Assembly: GCF_019042275.1 (NCBI RefSeq)
Contig: NZ_JAHQCW010000001.1
Coordinates: 1 to 64,000 of the forward strand
DNA from: Diplocloster agilis
Lineage (GTDB): Bacteria > Bacillota > Clostridia > Lachnospirales > Lachnospiraceae
Direction of reading: 5' to 3'
Length of the DNA stretch: 64,000 bases
Shown: piece after piece, positions 51,844-60,662 of the stretch
Numbering within the stretch: position 1 is the stretch's first letter
How the letters are laid out: each line of letters starts with the position of its first letter
Program-made: the position numbers and the translations under genes
The notes under the pieces: generated by a model
The model's database searches: none
The model's input: the letters and a program-made list of their open reading frames with translations, nothing else
What the model was told of the DNA's origin: nothing

Positions 51844-52362
51844 TTATTCCATATTATAAAGTGTATCACACAAATCCTTCACATACCATACGAATTGAAA
51901 TCCGTCCTGCTCCCAACGGTCAAAATACCGGAAGCCCAGTTTCTCGGCCAGGGCGATGGAGGCCGTATTTTCTATCCTGATAAATGCGTTCAGTTCCCCG
52001 CAGTCCAGTTCTTCCCGCGCATACCGGATCGCCGCCTCGCAGGCCTCCGCCGCATATCCCTGTCTCCAGCACCCGGCATCGATCACATAGCCCAATTCCA
52101 ATACACAGCAGTCCCCCATCTGCCGGGGCGTTAATCCCACCCGTCCAATCAGTCTTCCCGTGGAACGTTCGAGCACCACCCACAGCCCGAATCCATAAAA
52201 AGCATACGCGCTCTCTATATAGGCCTTCGTCAGCCTGCGTTCTTCCTCAGGGTCTTTCTGCAGCCCGGGAATATATCTGGTAACCCGCTCATCCCCGTAA
52301 ATCCGGTAAAGCGCATCCACATCATCCGGCGTAATTTCCCGGATCAGCAGACGTTTCGTCAC
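51844..52362 (-). CDS. GNAT family N-acetyltransferase
   Basis: A 172-residue RimJ/RimL-type acetyltransferase: LLIREITPDDVDAL at the N-terminus, acetyl-CoA loop ELGYVIDAGCWRQGYAAEAC near residue 92 (key WRQGYAAEA) and a final LGFRYFDRWEQDG. The start is GTG, nine bases after the HAD stop, without a good binding site, so translation is probably coupled to the HAD gene. Substrate unknown. Confidence 0.87.
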   Translation of the reverse strand: MTKRLLIREITPDDVDALYRIYGDERVTRYIPGLQKDPEEERRLTKAYIESAYAFYGFGLWVVLERSTGRLIGRVGLTPRQMGDCCVLELGYVIDAGCWRQGYAAEACEAAIRYAREELDCGELNAFIRIENTASIALAEKLGFRYFDRWEQDGFQFVWYVKDLCDTLYNME

Positions 52363-52371
52363 CGCGATCGT

Positions 52372-53052
52372 TCATGGTTCTCCGTGGGCTCTCTTCCACA
52401 CTCTGACCATAAATTCCTCATCGATTTCCTCAAATCCTTCCACCAGGATATCCGCCGCGCTTAAATCCTGTTTCCCGGAATCCGGGTTGATATAACCGAC
52501 GCAGGGAATCCCGGCCGCCTTCGCCGCCAGCACCCCGTTCTCAGAATCTTCTATAATAATACACTCATCCGGGGAGAGGCCCAGCTCCTGCGCCGCCAAC
52601 AAAAATACGTCCGGTTCCGGCTTCGGCTTATCCAGCGTGTCCGCGCTGACCATCCGGTCAAAGTATTCCGTTACCCCGATCCCCCGGATCGATTCCTCAA
52701 TCAAAGCTTCCACGGAAGAGGAGGCCACCGCCAGCTTCAATCCCGCATTGTGCAGTTTCCGGATTAATTCCACCGCGCCCGGTACCGGCGGATAACCTTC
52801 CGTCTTAAATATCTCACTCTGCTTTTTCAGCCCTCTGGCCTGGATCTCCTCCACGCTCAGCGTAAGCCCGAACCGGTTTATTATTTCTTCCACTACCCGG
52901 TACTGGGTGGAGCCCACCGTCTTCTGGTAAATCTCATAGGTATATTCTTCTTCACATCCCAGCTCTTCCAACACCTGCCGGTAAGCTTCATAATGAACCG
53001 GCTCGCTGTTGATGATCACGCCGTCCATATCAAAGATGACTCCTTTTAGCAT
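52372..53052 (-). CDS. HAD superfamily hydrolase (beta-phosphoglucomutase-like)
   Basis: A 226-residue HAD phosphatase or mutase of subfamily IA. Motif I DMDGVIINSEP at residue 8, motif II with Ser in AVASSS, motif III Lys in DKPKPEP and motif IV IEDSENG are intact, and a helical cap spans about 15-80. Substrate not predictable. Probable operon with the GNAT gene. Confidence 0.9.
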   Translation of the reverse strand: MLKGVIFDMDGVIINSEPVHYEAYRQVLEELGCEEEYTYEIYQKTVGSTQYRVVEEIINRFGLTLSVEEIQARGLKKQSEIFKTEGYPPVPGAVELIRKLHNAGLKLAVASSSVEALIEESIRGIGVTEYFDRMVSADTLDKPKPEPDVFLLAAQELGLSPDECIIIEDSENGVLAAKAAGIPCVGYINPDSGKQDLSAADILVEGFEEIDEEFMVRVWKRAHGEP

Positions 53053-53130
53053 ATGTTTAAACTCCTAACAAATGAATTTACATAGAACATACCATTCCTT
53101 TAGACAAATAGCAACATTTTTTTGGTGGGG

Positions 53131-53523
53131 GTGCGGAGCAGGGCGGGAAGCAGGCAGGCTGAGGCAGCGGGTGTAAGATCAGGCGGCATATGGTTTGGAT
53201 GCGGCAGTTTTCGTAAGGGGAGGCCGGCCGGGGCTTCGGTATCGTTGGGGGGTGCGTTCGAGGGGGCTTCGGATTTCTAATAGGCCAGGATTTTAGCCAG
53301 GACAGCCCGGGGCCGGACAAACTCGCATTCGCTCAGACACTGTCCGGCCCCGGGCTTGGCTAAAATTCTGCCCTATAAGAAATCCATAAGACCTCTCAAT
53401 GCACTCCCAACGATACAGAAGCCCCGGCCGGTCTCCCCTTACGAAAACTACCGCATCCAAACCATATGCCGCCTGATCTTACATCCGCGCCTCAGCCTGC
53501 CTGCTTCCCGCCCTGCTCCGCCT
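53131..53523. repeat. Palindromic intergenic element F (type II)
   Basis: Arms of about 180 bases flank a 15-pair tip stem GCCCGGGGCCGGACA / TGTCCGGCCCCGGGC. On the minus strand the tip reads GTGTCTGA-GC-GAAT-GC-GAGTT, the type II core with the same strand as the flanking genes. The arms are not related to those of the other elements. It fills nearly the whole gap between ilvD and the HAD gene; no gene is seen. Confidence 0.85.
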
Positions 53524-53559
53524 GCAAAAAAATGACGGAGGGGGAGGGCGATGGTGGGA

Positions 53560-55218
53560 TTATTGTAAGATTGCTCCGGTGTTGGCGGAGGTTACGCTTT
53601 TGGCGTAGCGGGTTAGGTAGCCGACTTTTGCTTTTGGGGTGGGTGGGGTCCAGCGGGTTTTTCGATCCTTTAGGATTTGATCGGGTACCGCTAGGTGGAT
53701 GGTGTGGGTGGGGATGTCGATTTCGATTTGGTCGTTTTCTTCGATCAGGGCGATGGGACCTCCCAGGGCGGCTTCGGGGGATACGTGGCCTATGGCGGCG
53801 CCCCGGGTGGCGCCGGAGAACCGGCCGTCGGTGATTAGGGCTACGCTGCTGCCGAGTCCGCTTCCCATGATGGCGGAGGTGGGATTGAGCATTTCACGCA
53901 TGCCAGGACCGCCTTTGGGGCCTTCGTACCGGATGACGATGATGTCGCCGGGGCGGATGAGGCCCTGGTAGATGGATTGGAGGGCTTCTTCTTCACTGTT
54001 GAATACCCGGGCTCTTCCCGTGTGTTTCATCATTTCCGGGGAGACGGCCGAACGCTTGACCACACAGCCGTCCGGGGCCAGATTGCCTTTTAGGACGGCG
54101 ATCCCTCCGGTAGGGCTGTATGGGTTTTGGAACGGACGGATTACTTCCGGGTCCTTGATTTCACAGTCTTTTATATTTTCTGCTATGGTCCGGCCAGTGC
54201 AGGTCATCAGGTTCGTATGTAGCAGGCCCGGTTTGCTGATCTCGTGCATGACGGCGCGGATTCCTCCCGCCCGGTTCAGGTCTTCGACGTAGTGGGGACC
54301 GGCCGGGGCCAGATGGCAGAGGTTCGGCGTTTTCTCTGAGATCTCATTTGCGAGATCCAGATCCAGGGTAATATCACACTCATGAGCGATAGCCGGCAGA
54401 TGGAGCATGCTGTTCGTGCTGCATCCCAGAGCCATATCGATGGTCAGAGCATTTAAAAAGGCTTCCCGGGTCATAATGTCCCTCGGTTTTATATCCTGTG
54501 CTACCAATTTCAGAATCTGCATGCCTGTGCGCTTTGCCAGCCTTAAGCGCTCCGAGTGGACGGCGGGTATCGTACCGTTTCCGGGCATCGCCATGCCCAG
54601 TACCTCGGTCAGGCAGTTCATACTGTTCGCCGTGAACATCCCGGAACAGGAACCGCAGGTGGGACAGGCGTTCCGCTCACAGTCTTTGACTTCCTTTTCT
54701 TTCACCTCTCCCGATATATACCGGCTTACCACCTCGGATACATCGGAGTAGCTGATCCTTTCCCCTCCGTTTCTTCCGGCCAGCATCGGGCCGCCGCTCA
54801 CAAAGATTGAAGGTAGGTTCAGCCTGGCCGCGGCCATCAAAAGACCCGGTACATTTTTATCACAGTTTGGAATCATGACCAGGCCGTCAAAGGGATGCGC
54901 CATCGCCATCGCTTCCGTGCTGTCCGCGATCAGCTCCCTGGTTACCAGGGAATACTTCATCCCTTCATGTCCCATAGCGATACCGTCACAGACTGCAATG
55001 GCCGGAAACACCACCGGCACTCCTCCGGCCATGGCTACCCCCTGTTTTACCGCCTCCACAATCTTATCCAGGTTCATATGTCCCGGCACGATCTCATTCC
55101 AGGAACTCACAATGCCAATCAAAGGCCTCTCCATCTCCTCCTCCGTAAGTCCCAGCGCATACAGCAGCGCTCTCTGCGGCGCCGCCTCCATTCCTTTCTT
55201 GATCCGGTCGCTTCTCAT
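53560..55218 (-). CDS. ilvD: Dihydroxy-acid dehydratase
   Basis: Third step of branched-chain amino acid synthesis, an iron–sulfur dehydratase. 552 residues. Cluster cysteines are in NCDKNVPG (near 120) and [17 protein letters not shown] (near 190; CGSCSG), plus [10 protein letters not shown] and the C-terminal catalytic Ser region [11 protein letters not shown] 55218 with GAAAGGGG upstream is better than the 13-codon longer frame. It lies downstream of ilvB and ilvN, split from them by a palindrome and its own promoter. Confidence 0.96.
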   Translation of the reverse strand: MRSDRIKKGMEAAPQRALLYALGLTEEEMERPLIGIVSSWNEIVPGHMNLDKIVEAVKQGVAMAGGVPVVFPAIAVCDGIAMGHEGMKYSLVTRELIADSTEAMAMAHPFDGLVMIPNCDKNVPGLLMAAARLNLPSIFVSGGPMLAGRNGGERISYSDVSEVVSRYISGEVKEKEVKDCERNACPTCGSCSGMFTANSMNCLTEVLGMAMPGNGTIPAVHSERLRLAKRTGMQILKLVAQDIKPRDIMTREAFLNALTIDMALGCSTNSMLHLPAIAHECDITLDLDLANEISEKTPNLCHLAPAGPHYVEDLNRAGGIRAVMHEISKPGLLHTNLMTCTGRTIAENIKDCEIKDPEVIRPFQNPYSPTGGIAVLKGNLAPDGCVVKRSAVSPEMMKHTGRARVFNSEEEALQSIYQGLIRPGDIIVIRYEGPKGGPGMREMLNPTSAIMGSGLGSSVALITDGRFSGATRGAAIGHVSPEAALGGPIALIEENDQIEIDIPTHTIHLAVPDQILKDRKTRWTPPTPKAKVGYLTRYAKSVTSANTGAILQ

Positions 55219-55269
55219 TTCACTTTCCCCTTTCTTCCACACTGTTCTAATATACAATAGATATTATGT

Positions 55270-55298
55270 ATGCTATCACATATGACATACCATGTCAA
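55270..55298 (-). promoter_or_regulatory. Promoter of ilvD
   Basis: Minus-strand TTGACA (55293-55298) and TAGCAT (55270-55275), spacing 17. The interval includes GTATG ... CATAC (55268-55290), a 23-base imperfect palindrome that may be an operator. ilvD can thus be expressed apart from the T-box transcript. Confidence 0.65.
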
Positions 55299-55434
55299 CA
55301 TAGTCATCATACATCCGTATTTTCAAAATCCCCACAACCTTTCAGAGTAGTAATATTAACCCAAACCATAGCCAAATCTAATCAAACCTCCTCCCCTCCC
55401 ACCTTCCCCTTCTACCAAACCTGGCCATTGAGCA

Positions 55435-55859
55435 GAGGAAGGCATGGAGGCGGCGGGGGTGCGCTTCGGGGGGAGTATAGGGGGCGGCAGGCCCTACAGG
55501 CGGAACATCCGCTTTGGCCGGTCCGGGGCGGAGAAGTGGCCCTGATCCGGGGCATTGGGCGGCCGTGCTGCTGCTTAACAAAAAACCGAGGGGATGGGGG
55601 CAGGATGCGCGGCGGCGTTCCACGCCGACGTGCAAGGGTCTCTGAGCCGGGAACGCATCCGGCGTTCCTGGCGAATAGACCCGGTTCCTGCTCCCATCCC
55701 CCGGTTTTTTGTTTAGCAGCAGCCGGCGAACAGCCCACCGCCCCGGATCAGGGCCACTTCTCCGCCCCGGACCGGCCAAAGCGGATGTTCCGCCTGTAGG
55801 GCCTGCCGTCCCCTATACTCCCCCCGAAGCGCACCCCCGCCGCCTCCATGCCTTCCTCT
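55435..55859. repeat. Palindromic intergenic element G (type I)
   Basis: Arms of about 170-185 bases (55435-55605 and 55690-55859) are near-perfect complements. Inside lie a side hairpin GCGCG-GC-GGCG-TTCCA-CGCC-GA-CGTGC (about 55607-55634) and the core GGGTCT-CTGA-GCC...GGC-GAAT-AGACCC (CTGA 55642-55645, GAAT 55673-55676). This is the clearest type I element. It occupies the gap between ilvN and ilvD and ends 15 bases before the ilvN stop. Confidence 0.88.
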
Positions 55860-55874
55860 TCCACAGCGACTCCG

Positions 55875-56375
55875 CTACCGCTCAGACATACTGACCGCCT
55901 CGATCGCCACGCTTCCTCCGCGGACCACCTCGATTCTGTTTCCAAAGCGATCCGCCAGCAGCCGCATCAAGTCACTGTTTCTATTTTCCGTCTGCAGGCA
56001 CTCCAGAATGACGGTATTTTTTCCATAGTCTTTGATCCGAACCCGGAACACTTCCGCGATCCGGAATATTTCCTCACATTCCTCCACACTCAGGTTTCCA
56101 GCCTTTATGAACATCAGCTCTTTTTTGTGAATCGGGATGTCGGTATAATCCACGACCTTGATGACCTCCACACTGCGGTTCAGCTGTTTTTTGATTTGTT
56201 CAAAGGTCAAATCGTCGCTGGTCAGACTGATGGTCATTCTGGATACCGTGGGATCTTCGGTCTCCCCCACCGTCAGGCTGTTCAGATTGTATGCCTTTCC
56301 TGAGAACAGGCCGGATATTTTGGCCAGCACTCCGATATCATTTTCTACAAACAGGGATATCCATCTTTTTTTCAT
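55875..56375 (-). CDS. ilvN: Acetolactate synthase small subunit
   Basis: A 166-residue regulatory subunit. The ACT domain (about 1-75: ISLFVENDIGVLAKISGLFSGKAYNLNSLTVGETED, key NDIGVLAKISGLFSGKAYN) binds valine for feedback inhibition; the C-terminal part (80-166) is the IlvN C domain. AGGAGG precedes the ATG. It starts 12 bases after the ilvB stop. Confidence 0.96.
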   Translation of the reverse strand: MKKRWISLFVENDIGVLAKISGLFSGKAYNLNSLTVGETEDPTVSRMTISLTSDDLTFEQIKKQLNRSVEVIKVVDYTDIPIHKKELMFIKAGNLSVEECEEIFRIAEVFRVRIKDYGKNTVILECLQTENRNSDLMRLLADRFGNRIEVVRGGSVAIEAVSMSER

Positions 56376-56387
56376 CCGTTTTTCCTC

Positions 56388-58223
56388 CTATGCTTCCATA
56401 ATCATATCGCTCAATGCGTTGCCGCCCGGAACGATGGGCAGGACGTTGGTTTCTCTTTCAATGATAAATTCTATTAAAGTGGGACCGCTCTTATTTTCCC
56501 TGGCCGCTGTCAAAGCGGCTTCTATATCTTCCCCGGATTCTACCCGGATACCTTTGGCTTCATAGCTTTTTGCCAGCTTTACATAGTCCGGAAGATATTT
56601 GGGGCAGCATTTATCCGGATTCAGGCAGTCTCTCTTACAGCTTTTCCGGTAGCATAGGCAGGTGCTGGAATACCGGCGGTTGTAGAACATCTCCTGCCAC
56701 TGGCGGACATTTCCCAGATACCCGTTGTTCATCACGCAGATGATAATCGGAAGTTCCAGAGCCATAGCCGTGGCCATCTCCTGAAGATTCATCTGCATAC
56801 CGCCGTCTCCGCTGATGCAGATCACATCCGTGTCGGGATTGCCGATTTTTGCGCCGATGGCGGCCGGAAATCCGTAGCCCATAGTGCCAAGCCCTCCTGA
56901 AGTCAGTAATTGCCGGTTCTCATCCAGTTCCAGGTATTGAGTAGTCCAGAGCTGGTTCTGTCCTACGTCGGTCACAACGATAGATTTTGGAAACATGGTA
57001 TTGATCGAACGAAGAATCCGTTCCGGCGTCAGAGTCTGCTTCCCGTTTGATCTGTGATTCTGGTTTTGATCCTGATTTTGGTCCTGCTGCCCCATCCGAA
57101 TCGGGTATTTCTGCTTCCAATCACCGATCTTTTGTACCCACTCTTCCAACTGCAGCCGCTCCGCTTCCGAAAGCATCAGCTGAAGGGCCGCTTTTGCATC
57201 GCCTACGATAGGGACATCGACCTTTATGTTTCTGGAGATGGACGCCGGGTCTACATCCACATGTATAATCGAAGCGTGGGGCGCGAATTCGCTGATTTTT
57301 CCGGTAATCCGGTCATTGAACCTGGTTCCGATGGAAAACAGGACATCGCACTCGCTGACCGCCTGATTCGACGCGTAGTTTCCGTGCATCCCGATATTTC
57401 CCACATATAATGGATGGCTGCTGGGAATGCAGCCCTTTCCCATGATCGTCGTGATAACCGGGATACCGGTCTTTTCCGCGAACCGGGTCAGCAGGGCTCC
57501 GGCGCCTGAGATCTTCACTCCGCCGCCGCACAGCAGAACCGGCCGCTTCGCTTTGTTCAGTATTCCCATCGCTTTCTTTAGCTGTCCTGCATGGATTCCG
57601 GTGTTGGGCTTGTATCCGCGTATGTTTACTTCTTTTGGATATTCGCTGCTGCCGAATTCCTGCTGGATATCTTTCGGGATATCTACGACTACCGGTCCCG
57701 GTTTTCCCGATGCCGCAATGTAGAATGCCTCCTTGATGATCCTGCCCAGATCTTTCCGGTCACGCACGGTAACCGCATATTTACAGATGCTTCTCGTAAT
57801 CCCGACGATGTCCACCTCCTGAAACGCATCGTTTCCGATGAGATTCGTGGGAACCTGGCCGGTGAAACAGACTAATGGCACGCTGTCATAGTTGGCGGTG
57901 GCGATACCGGTCACCAGATTGGTGGCTCCCGGGCCGCTGGTAACCAGACAGACTCCTGTCTTCCCCGTAGATCTGGCGTAGCCGTCCGCCTCGTGAACCA
58001 GCGCCTGCTCATGTCTTGGCAGCACCACATCCAGTTCGCTCTGTCCATACAGCGCGTCAAAAAGATCGATAGCCATACCGCCCGGATAGGCGAACAGAGT
58101 CTGTACTCCTTCCTCGATCAAGGCTTTCACAAACAACTCCGCGCCTTTTATTTCTCCTCCATTCCTCCCTGTGTCCTGCATACCGGCAGAATTCCCTTCT
58201 ATGCCTATTTCTGTTTTTTCCAT
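56388..58223 (-). CDS. ilvB: Acetolactate synthase large subunit with Cys-rich insertion
   Basis: First step of branched-chain synthesis, a TPP enzyme. 611 residues from ATG 58223 (CAGGAGGG before it; the longer frame is excluded). The active-site Glu is in LPRHEQALVHEADGYAR, the thiamine motif ISGDGGMQMNLQE (key GDGGMQMN). A segment QDQNQDQNQNHR near residue 380 is a low-complexity spacer. Residues 522-540 hold six cysteines (522, 524, 529, 533, 539, 540) inserted between RRYSSTC and PDYVKL, where ordinary IlvB has only a short loop. It is controlled by the T-box upstream. Confidence 0.95.
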   Translation of the reverse strand: MEKTEIGIEGNSAGMQDTGRNGGEIKGAELFVKALIEEGVQTLFAYPGGMAIDLFDALYGQSELDVVLPRHEQALVHEADGYARSTGKTGVCLVTSGPGATNLVTGIATANYDSVPLVCFTGQVPTNLIGNDAFQEVDIVGITRSICKYAVTVRDRKDLGRIIKEAFYIAASGKPGPVVVDIPKDIQQEFGSSEYPKEVNIRGYKPNTGIHAGQLKKAMGILNKAKRPVLLCGGGVKISGAGALLTRFAEKTGIPVITTIMGKGCIPSSHPLYVGNIGMHGNYASNQAVSECDVLFSIGTRFNDRITGKISEFAPHASIIHVDVDPASISRNIKVDVPIVGDAKAALQLMLSEAERLQLEEWVQKIGDWKQKYPIRMGQQDQNQDQNQNHRSNGKQTLTPERILRSINTMFPKSIVVTDVGQNQLWTTQYLELDENRQLLTSGGLGTMGYGFPAAIGAKIGNPDTDVICISGDGGMQMNLQEMATAMALELPIIICVMNNGYLGNVRQWQEMFYNRRYSSTCLCYRKSCKRDCLNPDKCCPKYLPDYVKLAKSYEAKGIRVESGEDIEAALTAARENKSGPTLIEFIIERETNVLPIVPGGNALSDMIMEA

Positions 58224-58357
58224 CTGACATCCCTCCTGTAACATATTTTTTGTGTATATTTTTTGTATCAGTGAAACCAAAATTATGAAGTCCGGAAAAT
58301 ACCGGCTGTGCGGTCTCCCGAAAGATTTTTGTTGCAACGGAACACTTCCCGGGGAAC

Positions 58358-58738
58358 AAAAAAAGCCCTAAGCCAACTACCTTTGGCTTAGGGCGAATAT
58401 TTCATCCGTGTTACCACCTAAATTCAGAGATTCCTCTCTGCACTCTGCCAGTACGGATAAATAACCTGAACTGACAAGACGATTCTATCAGTACGGATAT
58501 TACTATCGATACCGCTTTCCCTATAACGGTGGAAAATTCCGTTGAAGTCTACTAAAGATCACTCTCGTTCGGTCCACTGCTCGGAGGCTACTTCCATACT
58601 CCCGAATTGAAGATTCGCACCAGCCATCTTCTCTCTGTAAATTCCGCAAAGTATTTACTCTTCCTCGTCCCTGCATTTTCTGTTTAATTGCTATGAGCAC
58701 TTGCGGCTGCTATTTATCCGCTTACGTGCACTGCTATT
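58358..58738 (-). promoter_or_regulatory. T-box leader of ilvBN
   Basis: A tRNA-sensing attenuator on the minus strand. The T-box proper GGTGGTAACACGG lies at 58406-58418. A terminator GCCCTAAGCCAA / TTGGCTTAGGGC with seven T follows (58358-58394); pairing of the T-box region with the terminator would give the antiterminator. Stem I features GAGGAAGAGTA, AGAGAG and GAAGTAGCCTCCGAGC are present. In the usual layout GAA-NNN-GCC, the specifier would be GTA (58589-58591), i.e. valine; this reading is tentative. The leader is about 515 bases to the ilvB start. Confidence 0.88.
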
Positions 58739-58744
58739 TTTATC

Positions 58745-58773
58745 ACTTTATCACAGGAAATTCATGATGTCAA
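58745..58773 (-). promoter_or_regulatory. Promoter of the ilvBN transcript
   Basis: Minus-strand TTGACA (58768-58773) and TAAAGT (58745-58750), spacing 17. Places the transcript start near 58738, before the T-box stem I. Confidence 0.75.
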
Positions 58774-58786
58774 TTGAAATATATCT

Positions 58787-59251
58787 TTAACAAATGAATT
58801 CCTGCACTTTCAGCCAAAGGGCGTGCAGGAAAGGATATCCGAAAGGGGAGAGAACAAAGAGGAACGTTTCCACCGGATCCGTCTCCTGGTTATCGGACTT
58901 GTTTTCTGTGAAATCATAATCTATCGTTTCATAATACTGCTGATTATGTAAAAAATACTCGATGACGATAAAAGCGTTTGTCCCGCTGTTTGTAATATTG
59001 GAGCATACAATGCGGGTATCTGTGACGGCTGCCTTCTTATAGATAACCCGCGCCGATTTCAGGGATTCAAAGTCACCGTTTTCCTTTATTCTCCATATGG
59101 AATAGACACCGATATTGCCCGTCGGTGTTTCCCTGTATTGTTTAACGGTTGAGCCGTTCGCTATACAGGCGAAAAAAATAAGCATAAGAGTTACCGCAAA
59201 CAGCAGGAACAGGCCGGCGAAGATAAGCTGCTTTTTCTTTAATCTGGTCAT
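58787..59251 (-). CDS. Hypothetical membrane-anchored protein
   Basis: A 154-residue protein with one N-terminal helix (about 8-30) and a soluble external part with two Cys, plus a weaker hydrophobic stretch near the C-terminus. No domain is recognised. ATG 59251 with GGAG five bases before it is preferred to the nine-codon longer frame. It lies between the XRE regulator gene and the ilvB promoter, on the same strand. Confidence 0.6.
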   Translation of the reverse strand: MTRLKKKQLIFAGLFLLFAVTLMLIFFACIANGSTVKQYRETPTGNIGVYSIWRIKENGDFESLKSARVIYKKAAVTDTRIVCSNITNSGTNAFIVIEYFLHNQQYYETIDYDFTENKSDNQETDPVETFLFVLSPFGYPFLHALWLKVQEFIC

Positions 59252-59363
59252 AATCACTCCGCTCTTTAGTAGATTCAAACAAATTCTTTTTTATCTTCCG
59301 TATACAGTTGCTTTGGAACTATTTATCAGGATATACCGGCTTTGGCTTGGGCCGAACCGGAAT

Positions 59364-59717
59364 CTAATGCTTGATATATTTATGTAATTCGTATAATAAA
59401 TTTTTCATGTGCTCCATGATAAATGCAATTTCATTTTCATCGCACCCTTTTACGATGTTCAGCAGCTGGTCCTGCACTTCTGATAATTCGTAATCCTCCT
59501 GTGTACTTTTGGCCGGGATAATCTGATCCACCGATATATCCAAAGCGTTTAGTATAGACAGCAGACAATTTAAACTCATTTTCTTATGCCCTGTTTCCAG
59601 GCGATAGATATAGTTTGGTGTAACGCCTACTAATTCCGCTAATTTTTCCTGGCTCAGACCCTTACTGACTCTTAAGTTTTTTATATTTTTAGCCATCTGT
59701 TTGTAAATTAATTCCAA
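59364..59717 (-). CDS. XRE family transcriptional regulator
   Basis: A 117-residue DNA-binding protein. Helix-turn-helix at about 10-65 (KNLRVSKGLSQEKLAELVGVTPNYIYRLETG; key LSQEKLAELVGVTPNYI), followed by a short acidic helical tail. The start is TTG 59717, with AAGGTGG seven bases before it. Likely co-transcribed with the membrane protein downstream. Confidence 0.85.
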   Translation of the reverse strand: MELIYKQMAKNIKNLRVSKGLSQEKLAELVGVTPNYIYRLETGHKKMSLNCLLSILNALDISVDQIIPAKSTQEDYELSEVQDQLLNIVKGCDENEIAFIMEHMKNLLYELHKYIKH

Positions 59718-59850
59718 AACTATTCCACCTTATCTTCCTACCCATTATTTTAGTCCTATGGTTTCTCAGCACAACTGACTGGAAGGAAATTATTTTTCCC
59801 GTCAGTCATAGTGGTTGGGGGGATCTCTAAGGCTGTCCGGCAATGGAATG

Positions 59851-59886
59851 AAAAAAGGCGATTATCCTTGGGTTTGGATAACCGCC
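59851..59886 (-). terminator. Terminator of the GntR gene
   Basis: Minus-strand GGCGGTTATCC / GGATAATCGCC stem followed by six T. Confidence 0.9.
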
Positions 59887-59925
59887 TATTGCTGTCTTCT
59901 CTTCGGGAACTTTTCTTATCATACG

Positions 59926-60612
59926 CTATCCCTCTGCGTCAAGCCCCAGTTCCTTCATAGCATGCCGGATATGGATCTTCATCGCGCTTCTGGCTCCCTG
60001 GGCATCCCTGGCCTCCAGGAATTCCATGATAAGTCCGTGGTCGCTTAAGGTACTCTTCACCGCCGCCTCACTCTGCTCGGAAAGCGCCACCCCTTTGCCG
60101 ATCGCCTCATACAGCACCGGCATCAGTTTATACATGAAGTCATTGTGAGTCGCTTTCGCAATCGCTTTGTGAAAAGCATGCTCCGCTTTGGTCCGGTCTT
60201 TTCCTTCCCGGATCAGTTCTTCCACCTGCCGTCCGTACCCTATGATCCGCTTCAGCTCTTGATCACTGGCCCTGACCGCGGCCAGCGCGGCCGCCTCCGG
60301 CTCAAAGATCAGACGCATCTCATACAGATCCCGGGCGCCCGCTTTCGTATCCGTCAGGCTTCCAAGCGCCATTCCCGCATAGGTTTCCTTTTCCTCCCGG
60401 ACATAGGTTCCAAGCCCTCTGCGTATCTCCAGCACGCCGTTGGTGATCAGAATGCGGACGGCTTCCCGAAGGGTCGTCCGGCTGACATCCAGTTCCCGGG
60501 ATAGCTCATTTTCGTTCGGGATCTTATCCCCGGGACAAAACCTTTTCTCAATCGTGATCATGGTCCGTATATCATCGGCTACACTTTCCGACAGCCTTCT
60601 CGTACTTGCCAT
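59926..60612 (-). CDS. GntR family regulator, FadR subfamily
   Basis: A 228-residue regulator: winged helix at about 8-75 (NELSRELDVSRTTLREAVRIL, key ELDVSRTTLREAVR) and an FCD ligand domain at about 95-220 with the metal-binding Asp/His residues (MRLIFEPEAAALA, AFHKAIAKATHND, DHGLIMEFLEARDAQ). Such proteins sense small carboxylates. GGGAGG precedes the ATG. It follows the LacI gene after 50 bases; no metabolic target is next to it. Confidence 0.92.
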   Translation of the reverse strand: MASTRRLSESVADDIRTMITIEKRFCPGDKIPNENELSRELDVSRTTLREAVRILITNGVLEIRRGLGTYVREEKETYAGMALGSLTDTKAGARDLYEMRLIFEPEAAALAAVRASDQELKRIIGYGRQVEELIREGKDRTKAEHAFHKAIAKATHNDFMYKLMPVLYEAIGKGVALSEQSEAAVKSTLSDHGLIMEFLEARDAQGARSAMKIHIRHAMKELGLDAEG

Positions 60613-60662
60613 ATTGATTTTCCTCCCGTCTGCTTTGCGCAGGCTGACGCTACAGGGTATAC

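Noticed and set aside
53078-53834. Open frames around palindrome F (53078-53320 minus, 53466-53834 plus)
   Set aside because: The first lies in the palindrome arm; the second is antisense to ilvD and Gly/Arg-rich.
14702-55859. Palindromes as insertion sequences or MITEs
   Set aside because: Arms are unrelated between most sites, no target-site duplication is apparent and no transposase is in the window.
55378-55945. Four overlapping open frames inside palindrome G
   Set aside because: Same reason: mirrored Arg/Pro-rich translations of G+C-rich arms, no start signals.
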